A DNA stretch of 63,024 nt, taken from Bacilli bacterium (lineage in GTDB: Bacteria > Bacillota_I > Bacilli_A > ML615J-28 > CAG-313). Below are positions 29,515 through 37,922 of the stretch, in pieces (the stretch's first letter is position 1; every line of letters begins with the position of its first letter). A model generated the notes under the pieces. It had not been told where the DNA came from. It did no database searches and saw only the letters and a program-made list of their open reading frames with translations. The translations under genes were made by a program, and so were the position numbers. The stretch covers positions 1 to 63,024 of the forward strand of contig JAGBDV010000017.1 of assembly GCA_017937305.1 (NCBI GenBank), read 5' to 3'.

Positions 29515-30091
29515 AGTTTTCTTTAAACTGTATTGGTTTTGAATTATCTGGAATAAATTTAGGATTTGTTTTATTTGCACGATCAACAAATAATATACCA
29601 TTTAAATGATCATATTCATGTTGGAATACAACACTTAAATAACCTTTTAGTTTCATTCGTTTTTTCTCTAATTTTCCAGTTTTTAAATCATAAAAATAAG
29701 CTTCAAACATTACTCTTGCAGGACGATGTATATATGCATCACATGCTCTATCAACTGATAAGCATCCTTCACCACCTTCAAGATATGTAAGTTCATCAGA
29801 ATAGCTTAAAAGTTTAGGATTAATAAGTGCAAATTCATGTTCATTACCAGATTCATCTGGTGCTACTATCGCAATCATTTTCTTTAAAATTCCAAGTTGT
29901 GGCGCTGCAAGACCTACTGCTGGTCTTAAATCATATTTTTCATTCATTTCAGGATCACATGAATTATACACATATTCCATCATACTAATTATTAATTCTT
30001 CGTCTTCTTTAGATAAAGGAATATTTACATCAACAGACTTTTGTTTAAGTAATGGATTTCCTTCTCTAATAACATCTTTCATTGTAATCAT
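29513..30091 (-). CDS. def: Peptide deformylase
   Basis: Removes the formyl group from the N-terminal methionine of new proteins. The 192-aa protein has all three metal motifs: GLAAPQLG, EGCLSVD (Cys ligand) and HEYDHLNG (two His ligands and catalytic Glu). The insertion between motifs I and II and the length fit the type II enzymes of Gram-positive bacteria. AGGTG stands 5 nt before the ATG at 30091. Confidence 0.96.
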   Translation of the reverse strand: MITMKDVIREGNPLLKQKSVDVNIPLSKEDEELIISMMEYVYNSCDPEMNEKYDLRPAVGLAAPQLGILKKMIAIVAPDESGNEHEFALINPKLLSYSDELTYLEGGEGCLSVDRACDAYIHRPARVMFEAYFYDLKTGKLEKKRMKLKGYLSVVFQHEYDHLNGILFVDRANKTNPKFIPDNSKPIQFKEN

Positions 30092-30143
30092 AGTTACACC
30101 TCACTTTATTTTAATTATACTATAAATATAAATTATAATCAAG

Positions 30144-30175
30144 AAAAAAACTACGCGCCATTTTGGAGCGTAGTT
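30144..30175 (-). terminator. Terminator of mscL
   Basis: GC-containing stem (30149-30156 with 30168-30175) and a T run on the minus strand, 14 bp after the mscL stop. Confidence 0.85.
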
Positions 30176-30188
30176 TAAATATTAATTA

Positions 30189-30779
30189 TTATTTATTAAG
30201 TAAATTAATAATTTCTACAAGTAAAGCATTAGTTGAAGTTTCTTCAGCTTTTACTTTATCAGCAGCAGCTTTAGCTTGTGCAGCTTTTTCAGCTTCAACA
30301 GCAGCAAGTCTTGCAGCTTCTTCTGCAGCAGCTTTTTCGGCAGCAATTTCTTCTTCACGTGCTTTAGCTTTTAATGCATCAAGACGTTTACGAGTACTAT
30401 TGATTACTTTTACAATAATGAAAATAATAGCAGCAATTAAAATGAAGTTTACGATTGCTTCAAGTACAATACCCCAGTCAATAAAAATACATTCAGGGTT
30501 AATAGATGTAGTAACTACACCAGCATCATCTACAGTTTCTAAGAAATATGGTTGTCCATTTAATACTGAAATTAAAAGAACATCTTTACCATCTGTAAGT
30601 AAGTAAACTAAATAGTTTACTAGTGGTAAGAATACGTTGTTTGTTAGCGATGTTACAATTTTAGTAAATGCACTTGCAACGATAACACCAGTAGCCATAT
30701 CAACAACATTACCACGTGTAATGAATTGTTTAAATTCAGCTAAGATTCCTGGTTTTTTGATTTTTTTGTTTTTTGCCAT
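30189..30779 (-). CDS. mscL: Large-conductance mechanosensitive channel MscL
   Basis: Pentameric channel that opens on membrane tension to release solutes after hypo-osmotic shock. The first helix is GNVVDMATGVIVASAFTKIV with the pore-lining glycines and alanines; the second transmembrane helix is about residues 110-130. The loop between them is long. The C-terminal 50 residues are an Ala/Lys/Glu coiled coil (EEIAAEKAAAEEAARLAA) longer than in E. coli, which gives 196 aa overall against the usual 130-150. The ATG at 30779 has AGGTGAT upstream; a GTG three codons earlier lies in that site. Confidence 0.93.
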   Translation of the reverse strand: MAKNKKIKKPGILAEFKQFITRGNVVDMATGVIVASAFTKIVTSLTNNVFLPLVNYLVYLLTDGKDVLLISVLNGQPYFLETVDDAGVVTTSINPECIFIDWGIVLEAIVNFILIAAIIFIIVKVINSTRKRLDALKAKAREEEIAAEKAAAEEAARLAAVEAEKAAQAKAAADKVKAEETSTNALLVEIINLLNK

Positions 30780-30840
30780 ATAAATCACCTCTTCAACTAT
30801 TATTATAACATATTTTTATTTAAATGCAAAATAAAAGTAT

Positions 30841-31001
30841 AAAAAAGGAGCAATTTGCTCCTTTTTATATTTTACCATCTTGCAGTACCGATAATTACTA
30901 ATAAAATAAATAAAACAAGAATTAAAGCGTAGCCATAACCACCAAAGTTGCTACCGCATGAAGTTTGTTGTTGACAACATCCATATCCATAGTTAGGTTG
31001 A
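30841..31001. repeat. 161-bp direct repeat, left copy
   Basis: Nearly identical to 39289-39449. I see two differences, one a one-base swap in the hairpin loop region and the other G/A at 30957 against the right copy. The repeat contains a terminator (GGAGCAAATTTGCTCC-like stem with T run) and all but the first three codons of a yjcZ-type gene. Identity stops abruptly at 31001. It marks the left boundary of the accessory island. Confidence 0.95.
30872..31001 (-). pseudogene. Start-less copy of the yjcZ-type spore gene
   Basis: This copy reads in the same frame as the intact gene at 39320-39454 but has lost its ribosome-binding site and first three codons. Beyond 31001 the frame continues with unrelated codons and reaches a stop immediately after an ATG, so no workable start exists. 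It is the 3' part of the gene left at the island edge. Confidence 0.9.
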
Positions 31002-31059
31002 AACGTGCTCTTCTCAGTTTACATTTTGATATCCATAATGATGAATATAAATAACTAAT

Positions 31060-31207
31060 ATATTTTATGTGCCATAATTTAAGAAAACGGCTGCAATAGG
31101 GGCTATACTAATTAGCCCCTATGCAGCGTACTTAACTTAAATTTAAATACTAGTTAAGATATTAGTTTAATACTAATTAAGAGCAATTGTTAGGCACAAT
31201 AAAATTT
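31060..31207. other. Multi-hairpin element near the left island edge
   Basis: TGTGCC (31068-31073) pairs with GGCACA (31193-31198), with extra A/T pairing outside. Inside is a strong hairpin, 31090-31105 with 31113-31127 (15 pairs and one bulged A; GGGGC core), then two weaker stems near 31131-31180. It could fold as a three-way-junction RNA or, as DNA, a short cruciform or MITE-like remnant. No gene lies in 31002-31430; the rest of that stretch is AT-rich with nothing that I recognise. Confidence 0.5.
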
Positions 31208-31430
31208 AGAATTAAAATAAATGTTAGTAAGAGTAGGTTTATAAATAAAAAAATTAATTATAGTTATTATTTTTTTTAAGATTTTATAGCTCAAATTTTT
31301 AATACAGTTTATAACATTTATGAATAAATAATCTAATAAGTAAGAAAAATAAATATCAAATATAATTTGATTATATAGTTTGCATGAGTATGAATGATTT
31401 GGTAAAATATTATTAGAAAGAGGTGTTCTT

Positions 31431-33080
31431 ATGCATATAAATGATTTAATAAAACAAGATGTAAATATTTTTTTAAATGAAATTAATTCCCTTCAAACTA
31501 TAGAAGGAAATATGGAATTTATTAAAATTGTTTATTCATTATGTATTAACTTTTATAATGTAGATTATAAAGAAGGTGGAAATTTAAATTATAAGTATGA
31601 TAGTTTTCACGATAAGATTATTGGTGATAATTTAGACAATAAAACTAATCCATTTGTAGTTGCAAGATTACATCATTATTTATTTTATAATAAGAGTATA
31701 AAGCTTAATGAGGGGAAAATTGCTTATAATAATTATTTAAAATGTATATCTAAAGAAAATGATTTTGAATTTAATTGTTCATGCCTTTTTTCAGCATATT
31801 ATATTTATTGTAAATTAGGTAAACAATTTGATGTAAAAGAATTAAAACAACTAATCCAAAATATTAGTTATCAAGTTAATAGTAATGATAATGCGTTTGC
31901 ACTTCATTTTTATAATTTATTACTAGATTTAGAATTAATTGATTTAGAAGAACTGCTAAGTATATGTGATGGTAAAATGAACACACATATAATAAACCAT
32001 TCTAATATTTTTGATGGATATTATAACTTAAAAAAATTAATATACAAAGTAAAAATAGAAAAAAAATTGATTACTCATTCACAGTATTTAGAATATTTAA
32101 AAAGTCATAAACTATTTAAGGCAGATTTATATTATGCACTTGCACAACAAACAGATATTTCATACTCTAAAGAATACTATTTAAAAATATGTATTAAGGT
32201 ATATAAAGAATGTCAGCAAGAAAATTCAGAAAAATTTTTCAGTGCTAAGGAAATGCTTGATGAGTGTGAAAAAGAAAATTTAAATAATATGAAAATATCT
32301 AGTACATCGATTAATAGTAGTAAATTATTTAATATTTTTAAAGAGAAGGTAGATAGTTATACTGAACAACAAAATTTATTTTTTTTATTATTTTTTATGC
32401 CTATTATTAGTCAAACTAGAACTGAAGAGATTTTCAAAAAAAATATAATAAATCGTGACACAGTAAAATACTTTTCAACAGCATTAATGAATTCTGAAGG
32501 TAAAACAATAGCAATTATTCCTCCATTTGATGATAATGATGAAGAAATAGTTAATATGTACACTATATTAACCGCTGTTTTTGAAACAAAAGTTAAAGGA
32601 CAATATATTTTATATTTAATAAATTTAATAAAGAAAAAACACCCTAATATAATTAAACTAATTAATGATATAATAGATAATACTAGTATTATTAAGGAAA
32701 AGAATAAACATTTAGTAAAAAAGGGTTTTTATTATTGTATATTTGAAGATTTTGATTGTGGTATGTCTATTTTAATACCTCAGATAGAATCAAGTATTAG
32801 AAATTTAGCGCATTTTTGCGGTGTTTCTACATATACTTTAAATCAGGATAATACTGAAACGTTTAATACATTGTCATCAATTATAGAAAGAGAATCATTT
32901 GTAAATATAATAGATGAAGATGTTGTTTTTAACTTGCGTTTTATTTTTGATTCAAAATATGGCTTAAATTTACGTAATAATTTTGCTCATGGATTTATTA
33001 GTAATTTTAATAAGTCTGAAAATTACTATGCTATGTGGTTTTATTTGGTAATTATTTATATGTATTCTAAATTGAATTAG
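31431..33080 (+). CDS. HEPN-type protein, DUF4209-like
   Basis: A 549-aa, Asn/Lys/Ile-rich, mostly helical protein. The C-terminal part looks like the DUF4209 domain: ILIPQIESSIRNLAHFCG, and then LRNNFAHGF near the end. R515-x4-H520 fits the HEPN ribonuclease motif R-x4-6-H. Such proteins are found in phage-defence islands and act as RNases in abortive infection; that role is inferred here. AGAGGTG precedes the ATG. It stands alone, with its own upstream region, next to a restriction-modification operon. Confidence 0.6.
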   Translation: MHINDLIKQDVNIFLNEINSLQTIEGNMEFIKIVYSLCINFYNVDYKEGGNLNYKYDSFHDKIIGDNLDNKTNPFVVARLHHYLFYNKSIKLNEGKIAYNNYLKCISKENDFEFNCSCLFSAYYIYCKLGKQFDVKELKQLIQNISYQVNSNDNAFALHFYNLLLDLELIDLEELLSICDGKMNTHIINHSNIFDGYYNLKKLIYKVKIEKKLITHSQYLEYLKSHKLFKADLYYALAQQTDISYSKEYYLKICIKVYKECQQENSEKFFSAKEMLDECEKENLNNMKISSTSINSSKLFNIFKEKVDSYTEQQNLFFLLFFMPIISQTRTEEIFKKNIINRDTVKYFSTALMNSEGKTIAIIPPFDDNDEEIVNMYTILTAVFETKVKGQYILYLINLIKKKHPNIIKLINDIIDNTSIIKEKNKHLVKKGFYYCIFEDFDCGMSILIPQIESSIRNLAHFCGVSTYTLNQDNTETFNTLSSIIERESFVNIIDEDVVFNLRFIFDSKYGLNLRNNFAHGFISNFNKSENYYAMWFYLVIIYMYSKLN

Positions 33081-33188
33081 AATTTAATATTTTTTCATAT
33101 TCATATTTATAATCAAATTTAAAATACTAAAACACTACCATTTTATTGTTAAATGTGATATAATAAGTTCACGAAAGGAGTGTATGAT

Positions 33189-34034
33189 ATGAAGAAAAAG
33201 AATAATGCTTTAGTTATGCCTGTTGTAAAATGGGTAGGTGGCAAACGACAATTATTGGATGAACTTAAAAAATATACTCCTAATAGAATTAGTACGTATT
33301 TTGAACCATTCTTCGGTGGAGGTGCGAACTTATTTGCAATTCAACCTAAAAATGCTGTTATTAATGATCTAAATGGAGATTTAGTAACTACATATAGAGT
33401 TATTAAAGATAAAGTGGAAGAATTAATTGAAAAGTTAAAAGTTCATGAAGCAAATAATACTGAAGAATATTTCTATCAAATTAGAGATTTAGATAGAAAA
33501 TCTTCAACATATGATGCACTTGATGATGTTGAAAAAGCAGCTAGATTAATCTACTTAAATAAAACTTGTTATAATGGTTTATTTAGAGTAAATAGTTCTG
33601 GACAATTTAATACACCATATGGAAAATATAAGAATCCTAATATTGTTAATGAAGTAGTTTTACGAGCAGTAAGCAAATACTTTAATGATAATAACATTCA
33701 GATATTAACTGGTGACTTTGCAGATGCAGTCGCTAATGCTCAAAAGGGAGATTTCGTATATCTAGATCCTCCATATGACCCAGTTTCAAATACTGCAAGT
33801 TTTACAGGTTACAATGAAGGTGGATTTAATAAAAAAGAACAAGAAAGATTAAAACTTGTTTGTGATGAGTTAAATAAAAGAGGTGTTAAATTCTTATTGT
33901 CTAATTCTAATACAGAATTTATAAACAATTTATATAAAGGATACGACATTATTATTGTGAAAGCAAAACGTTCTATCAACTCAAATGGTAACAAACGTGG
34001 TGAAGTTGAAGAAGTGTTAATTAAGAATTTCTAA
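33189..34034 (+). CDS. DNA adenine methylase, DpnM/Dam type
   Basis: Class alpha (D12) N6-adenine methyltransferase, 281 aa. The AdoMet motif is VKWVGGKRQLL near the N terminus and the catalytic motif is DPPY at 193-196, followed by the F-T-G-Y-N-E-G-G-F segment. Relatives such as DpnM, Dam and M.MboI methylate GATC; that site is likely but not proven. The ATG at 33189 has AAAGGAG 8 nt upstream, and a TATAAT box lies about 25 bp before that. The restriction enzyme starts 2 bp downstream. Confidence 0.88.
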   Translation: MKKKNNALVMPVVKWVGGKRQLLDELKKYTPNRISTYFEPFFGGGANLFAIQPKNAVINDLNGDLVTTYRVIKDKVEELIEKLKVHEANNTEEYFYQIRDLDRKSSTYDALDDVEKAARLIYLNKTCYNGLFRVNSSGQFNTPYGKYKNPNIVNEVVLRAVSKYFNDNNIQILTGDFADAVANAQKGDFVYLDPPYDPVSNTASFTGYNEGGFNKKEQERLKLVCDELNKRGVKFLLSNSNTEFINNLYKGYDIIIVKAKRSINSNGNKRGEVEEVLIKNF

Positions 34035-34036
34035 TT

Positions 34037-35320
34037 ATGGCTGAAAGTTTTTTAAATACTGCGTGGAACCAATTATTTGAAAAGTATAGCATTCTTGATG
34101 TCGTACGAGAACATGGTAATTTTATTATTACTGCTAAACAAATCAAAGAGTTTAGAGAACCACGTTTAATGACTAAGTTTGACCATTCGGAAAATTTACC
34201 TGAAATATTTAAGAAAAATGATTTATCAATAATGCCAATATCCCGAAATGACTTTATAATTTCTAACCATCAAATGTTTAGTGAATTAAAAGAAATTAAT
34301 CAAGATATTATTAAAGTTGAATTTCCAAATTATATTCAAAGTATTGTACCTGCTAAAATTACAAGTGAAGCTATAGCATTAAACTGCGCATACTTAACAG
34401 GAATGCTAGAAGACTTTTTAGAAGATGAACAAATTGTTCCAACAGTAAGCGGCAGAATGGCATCAAGTAAGTTTTCTTTTGAGATTCTTAATACATCAAC
34501 AAAAAACTATGATGAAGTTCAAGTTGAAAATTCTCAAATTGAAATTGATGGAGCATATGAAGGTATTAATTATTTAAGTTTAGTTGAAGCAAAAAGAAAT
34601 ATAAATACTGACTTTTTAATTAGACAATTATACTATCCATATAGATTATGGATTAGTAAAGTTGATAAGAAAGTTAAGGTTATTTATTTTGTATATAGTA
34701 ATGATATTTTTAGTTTCTTTGAATATCAATTTGATGATTCTAACAAGTATAATAGTTTAAGATTAATTAAACAAAAGAATTATTCTTTAGAAGATATCGC
34801 AATTACATTTAAAGATATTACTGATATATCAGATAAAATTGAATACATTGATGAACCTGAAATACCATTTCCGCAAGCTGATTCTTTTAAAAGGGTTATT
34901 AACTTGTGTGAATTAATTAATGATAGTGAAGTGACAGCTGAAAAGATAACTGAAGAATTTGAATTTGATCCAAGACAAACTCAATATTATACAAGGGCTG
35001 CAATGTATTTAGGATTGATTGATAAATGTTCAGAAGGAAAATACGTAACATATAAATTATCTGCTATTGGTAAAGAAATAATGAAGATGAAATACGTACA
35101 AAGACAACTAGAATTTGTTAAGTTAATTCTTTCTCATAAAGTATTCCATATTTCATTTGTTCAATACCTATATGCTGGAAGACAACTTTCTAAAAAAGAA
35201 GTTGTTGCATTTATGAAAGAATGTAATTTGTATCATATTGAATCTGAAGAAACATTTGGAAGAAGAGCAAGCACTATAATTTCATGGATTAATTGGATTA
35301 TTAGTATTGTTCAAGAATAA
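34037..35320 (+). CDS. Predicted type II restriction endonuclease (PD-(D/E)XK)
   Basis: A 427-aa protein with a PD-(D/E)XK core: IEIDGAY gives D171, and LVEAKRN gives E184 and K186, 12 residues apart. The C-terminal third (from about 290) looks like winged-helix repeats (SEVTAEKITEEF; ALYKER-type motifs absent), which may read DNA. It is translated immediately after the adenine methylase and before a second methylase, the usual place for the cognate nuclease. It does not resemble DpnB/MboI-type GATC endonucleases as I remember them, so specificity is open. Confidence 0.75.
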   Translation: MAESFLNTAWNQLFEKYSILDVVREHGNFIITAKQIKEFREPRLMTKFDHSENLPEIFKKNDLSIMPISRNDFIISNHQMFSELKEINQDIIKVEFPNYIQSIVPAKITSEAIALNCAYLTGMLEDFLEDEQIVPTVSGRMASSKFSFEILNTSTKNYDEVQVENSQIEIDGAYEGINYLSLVEAKRNINTDFLIRQLYYPYRLWISKVDKKVKVIYFVYSNDIFSFFEYQFDDSNKYNSLRLIKQKNYSLEDIAITFKDITDISDKIEYIDEPEIPFPQADSFKRVINLCELINDSEVTAEKITEEFEFDPRQTQYYTRAAMYLGLIDKCSEGKYVTYKLSAIGKEIMKMKYVQRQLEFVKLILSHKVFHISFVQYLYAGRQLSKKEVVAFMKECNLYHIESEETFGRRASTIISWINWIISIVQE

Positions 35321-35349
35321 TATTAAAAAATTTATAAATAAAAAAAGCA

Positions 35350-35393
35350 AAAACACACCTTTCTGCTAATTATATAAGTAGGAGGTGTGTTTT
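35350..35393 (+). promoter_or_regulatory. Perfect inverted repeat overlapping the ribosome-binding site of the second methylase
   Basis: AAAACACACCT (35350-35360) pairs perfectly over 11 bp with AGGTGTGTTTT (35383-35393), with a 22-nt loop. The right arm takes in the last part of the AGGAGG ribosome-binding site and ends one base before the ATG at 35394. It could hide the site in mRNA, or be a protein operator. It has no T run, so it is not an ordinary terminator. Confidence 0.7.
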
Positions 35394-36101
35394 ATGTTAT
35401 ATAACGATGATTGCATTAAAGTAATGCAGAAAATAAAAAATGAGTCTGTTGACGTGGTGTTTGCAGACCCCCCATACTTTCTTTCTAATGGGGGTAAAAG
35501 TATTTCAAGTGGTAAAATTGTTTCAGTAAATAAAGGTGAATGGGATAAAAAGGAAAACTATGGTGATATTAAGAAGTTCACAAAAGACTGGATAAGTGAA
35601 TGCTATAGATTATTAAAGAAAAAATGTAGCATATGGATTAGTGGTACTCATCATAACATATTTGATATTAAACAAGCTTTAGATGAGGTAGGTTTTAAAA
35701 TAGTTAATATTATAATATGGAAAAAACTTGATCCACCACCATTAATCTATAAAAATAAATGTAGGTTTTCATATGAATTTATTATATGGGCAGATAAAGG
35801 GTTTGGCCATGTATTTAATTATGAGCAAATGTTTAGTATAAGCAATAATGAACTTGAAGATGTATGGGTATTACCTGCAGTATCAATGAATGAGAAAAAG
35901 TATGGTTATCATCCAACACAAAAACCAGAGTGTTTGCTTGAAAGAATTATAAAAGCATCCACAACTGAAGGGCAATTAGTTTTAGACCCATTTATGGGAA
36001 GTGGAACGACAGGGGTTGTATGTAAAAGGTTAAATAGGAAATTTATAGGAATTGAGAAGGAAAAAACATATTTTTTAATATGTGAAAAACGATTAAAATA
36101 A
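35394..36101 (+). CDS. DNA methyltransferase, DpnA type
   Basis: Class beta amino-methyltransferase, 235 aa, with the catalytic motif near the N terminus (ADPPYFLSNGG, DPPY at 25-28) and the AdoMet motif near the C terminus (VLDPFMGSGTTGVV). It is similar throughout to Streptococcus DpnA, which methylates GATC also in single-stranded DNA and protects incoming transformed DNA. It is shorter at the N terminus. The ATG at 35394 follows AGGAGG, partly held in an inverted repeat. It completes a methylase-nuclease-methylase set; the order differs from the methylase-methylase-nuclease DpnII operon. Confidence 0.85.
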   Translation: MLYNDDCIKVMQKIKNESVDVVFADPPYFLSNGGKSISSGKIVSVNKGEWDKKENYGDIKKFTKDWISECYRLLKKKCSIWISGTHHNIFDIKQALDEVGFKIVNIIIWKKLDPPPLIYKNKCRFSYEFIIWADKGFGHVFNYEQMFSISNNELEDVWVLPAVSMNEKKYGYHPTQKPECLLERIIKASTTEGQLVLDPFMGSGTTGVVCKRLNRKFIGIEKEKTYFLICEKRLK

Positions 36102-36294
36102 AATATGTAGATTGTAATAAATAATTTAAAACTTTGTATATTTAATTTATTTGTGATACAATAAAAATACGTATTTTAGTAGTATGACAATAAAAAATAC
36201 TCATTTATTGACTTTGATTTAGAGGGCTAATAGTGAAAATTAAAAAAGTTCTTAATTAGCAGAAACAAATATCTATAAAATTGGAGATAGATGT

Positions 36295-36357
36295 ATGAAT
36301 GATGTATTTTATAAATTAGATAAATCAGGTGAATATAAATACTATTTTTTGAAATAG
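36295..36357 (+). CDS. 20-codon leader frame before the kinase gene
   Basis: A short frame encoding MNDVFYKLDKSGEYKYYFLK, with GGAG about 8 nt upstream. Its stop TAG overlaps the ribosome-binding site of the kinase gene, 9 bp before that start. It could be a leader peptide that couples translation, or the leftover start of a deleted gene. The 36102-36294 stretch before it holds a plausible TTGACT box and no larger gene. Confidence 0.4.
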   Translation: MNDVFYKLDKSGEYKYYFLK

Positions 36358-36366
36358 GTGGTACTT

Positions 36367-37809
36367 ATGGATTTTAAAGGAAAAAAAACAGAATATAAAA
36401 AGCAAAAAGGAAATTCTCAAAGAGAGGGTGGAAGTGGTTATGTTTATTTTGTTGAAAACGAAATAGGAGATAAATTTGCAATAAAACAATTAAAAATGGT
36501 TGTTAAGGAACATAAAATAAATAGTTCTAAAAAAAATAGATTTTTGAAGGAACTAGAATTTCAAAAAAACGCCAAATGTAAATATATCGCTAAAATAATT
36601 GATGAAAGTTTTGACTTAGAAAATGAAATCTTTTATGTTATGAGACAATACAAATGTAATTTTAGAGAATTAATGATTAATAATATTCCGAAAAAGAAAA
36701 TGATGAAATATATTTTAAATATATGTGAAGCTCTAAAATATATAGGGAAAAAGGGGATAGTTCATAGAGATATTAAACCTGAAAACATATTGTATGACTC
36801 TGTTAATGATATAGTGGTTTTATCAGATTTTGGAATAAGTCATTTTCCTGATCAAAATATTACTGATGGTGAAAGATTGGCTAATTTTAATTATCATGCA
36901 CCTGAGCAAAAAGAAAAAAATGAAAGTGAAATTGGAACGCATACAGATATTTTTGCATTAGGATTGATTATTAATGAAATATTTACTGGTGATATACCTC
37001 AAGGAAAAGATTATAAAAAGATAAAAGATTGCTATCCAGAATATTATTATTTAGATGAAATTGTAGCAATAATGATTCAAAGCGACATTGAAAAACGAGA
37101 AAAGAATATTGAAAACATAATTAAGTTAATAAAGAGCGAAAAAAGAATGGCTAAAGATTTGGTGACAGAAATCAGTGATTTCGCTAAAAGTGAGATTAAT
37201 AAATTAGATGTAAAAAATAAATCTAAATTAATAAAACAAGTAGAACAAGATTTATTAAAGGGGTATTTGTATCAAATTAATGAAATAAAAGAGAAAAATG
37301 TAAATCCAAATTATCATTGCAATGTTTCTTATTCATTAGATAGGCTATTTATAGACTCTATTAAATTAGTAGATATATATTTATTGTGTGAAAAAAAATT
37401 TAATTATGAAAGTAACATTTATGAAAAAGATAATTTTTACGATCAATTAAATTATAAAGAACAGGAACATCTTGAATTGTACAACAAATTTATTGAAATT
37501 TTATCAAAATTAAAATTTTATAAAGATTATGAATATTTAGAAAAACGCTCTTTAAAATTGTTTTCTTCATTATGCGATTATCATGCTCGTGAGATTATAG
37601 AAGATGCAACAAAAATAATCGAAAAAATATATGAAGAATATATTGATGCACCGTTATTTTGGATAATATTACATTTAGATAAATACAAGTCATATTTGTC
37701 TATTGATAATAAAGACTTTTATATTTTTATATATCTTTCGATTACTGAATATCATACAAATAGTGTAATCGAACAAGATAATTATTATTCTATTGATTTT
37801 TATAAATAA
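36367..37809 (+). CDS. Serine/threonine protein kinase of the Hanks type
   Basis: A 480-aa soluble kinase. Residues about 15-265 are the kinase domain: glycine loop GGSGYVYFV, FAIKQLK with the ATP-binding lysine, catalytic HRDIKPEN (H133-N140) and DFGIS. The C-terminal 215 residues are an unrecognised, Lys/Glu/Tyr-rich helical region, without the PASTA repeats or membrane segment of housekeeping PrkC. Kinases of this cytosolic type occur in defence islands; that role is inferred from the neighbours. The ATG at 36367 has AGGTGG upstream; the GTG at 36358 lies in that site. Confidence 0.85.
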   Translation: MDFKGKKTEYKKQKGNSQREGGSGYVYFVENEIGDKFAIKQLKMVVKEHKINSSKKNRFLKELEFQKNAKCKYIAKIIDESFDLENEIFYVMRQYKCNFRELMINNIPKKKMMKYILNICEALKYIGKKGIVHRDIKPENILYDSVNDIVVLSDFGISHFPDQNITDGERLANFNYHAPEQKEKNESEIGTHTDIFALGLIINEIFTGDIPQGKDYKKIKDCYPEYYYLDEIVAIMIQSDIEKREKNIENIIKLIKSEKRMAKDLVTEISDFAKSEINKLDVKNKSKLIKQVEQDLLKGYLYQINEIKEKNVNPNYHCNVSYSLDRLFIDSIKLVDIYLLCEKKFNYESNIYEKDNFYDQLNYKEQEHLELYNKFIEILSKLKFYKDYEYLEKRSLKLFSSLCDYHAREIIEDATKIIEKIYEEYIDAPLFWIILHLDKYKSYLSIDNKDFYIFIYLSITEYHTNSVIEQDNYYSIDFYK

Positions 37810-37898
37810 ATAGATATTATTTTGAACAGAATTTTAAAAATATTAAGTTTGATTTCTCATTAAATTAAATAAAAGTCAGTACTAAGAGTTAGTTTAAA

Positions 37899-37922
37899 TA
37901 AAAAAGAGGAATAAATCCTCTT
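37899..37922 (-). terminator. Terminator of the degraded membrane-protein gene
   Basis: Stem AAGAGGA with TCCTCTT, 5-nt loop, T run on the minus strand, placed exactly at the end of the pseudogene frame. It could also catch transcripts from the kinase gene. Confidence 0.75.

Noticed and set aside
30163-30606. A plus-strand frame rich in Ala and Ser opposite mscL
   Set aside because: It is the complement of the Ala/Lys-rich coiled-coil tail of MscL and has no ribosome-binding site.
31060-31207. An integron attC site with a cassette array
   Set aside because: Only the right arm fits the GTTRRRY core, there is no integron integrase in the window, and the genes that follow are not arranged as cassettes with further attC sites. 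I keep it as a structured element of unknown type.
35340-35394. Terminator after the restriction enzyme gene
   Set aside because: The inverted repeat ends at the next start codon and is not followed by a T run, so it looks like a translational or operator element instead.
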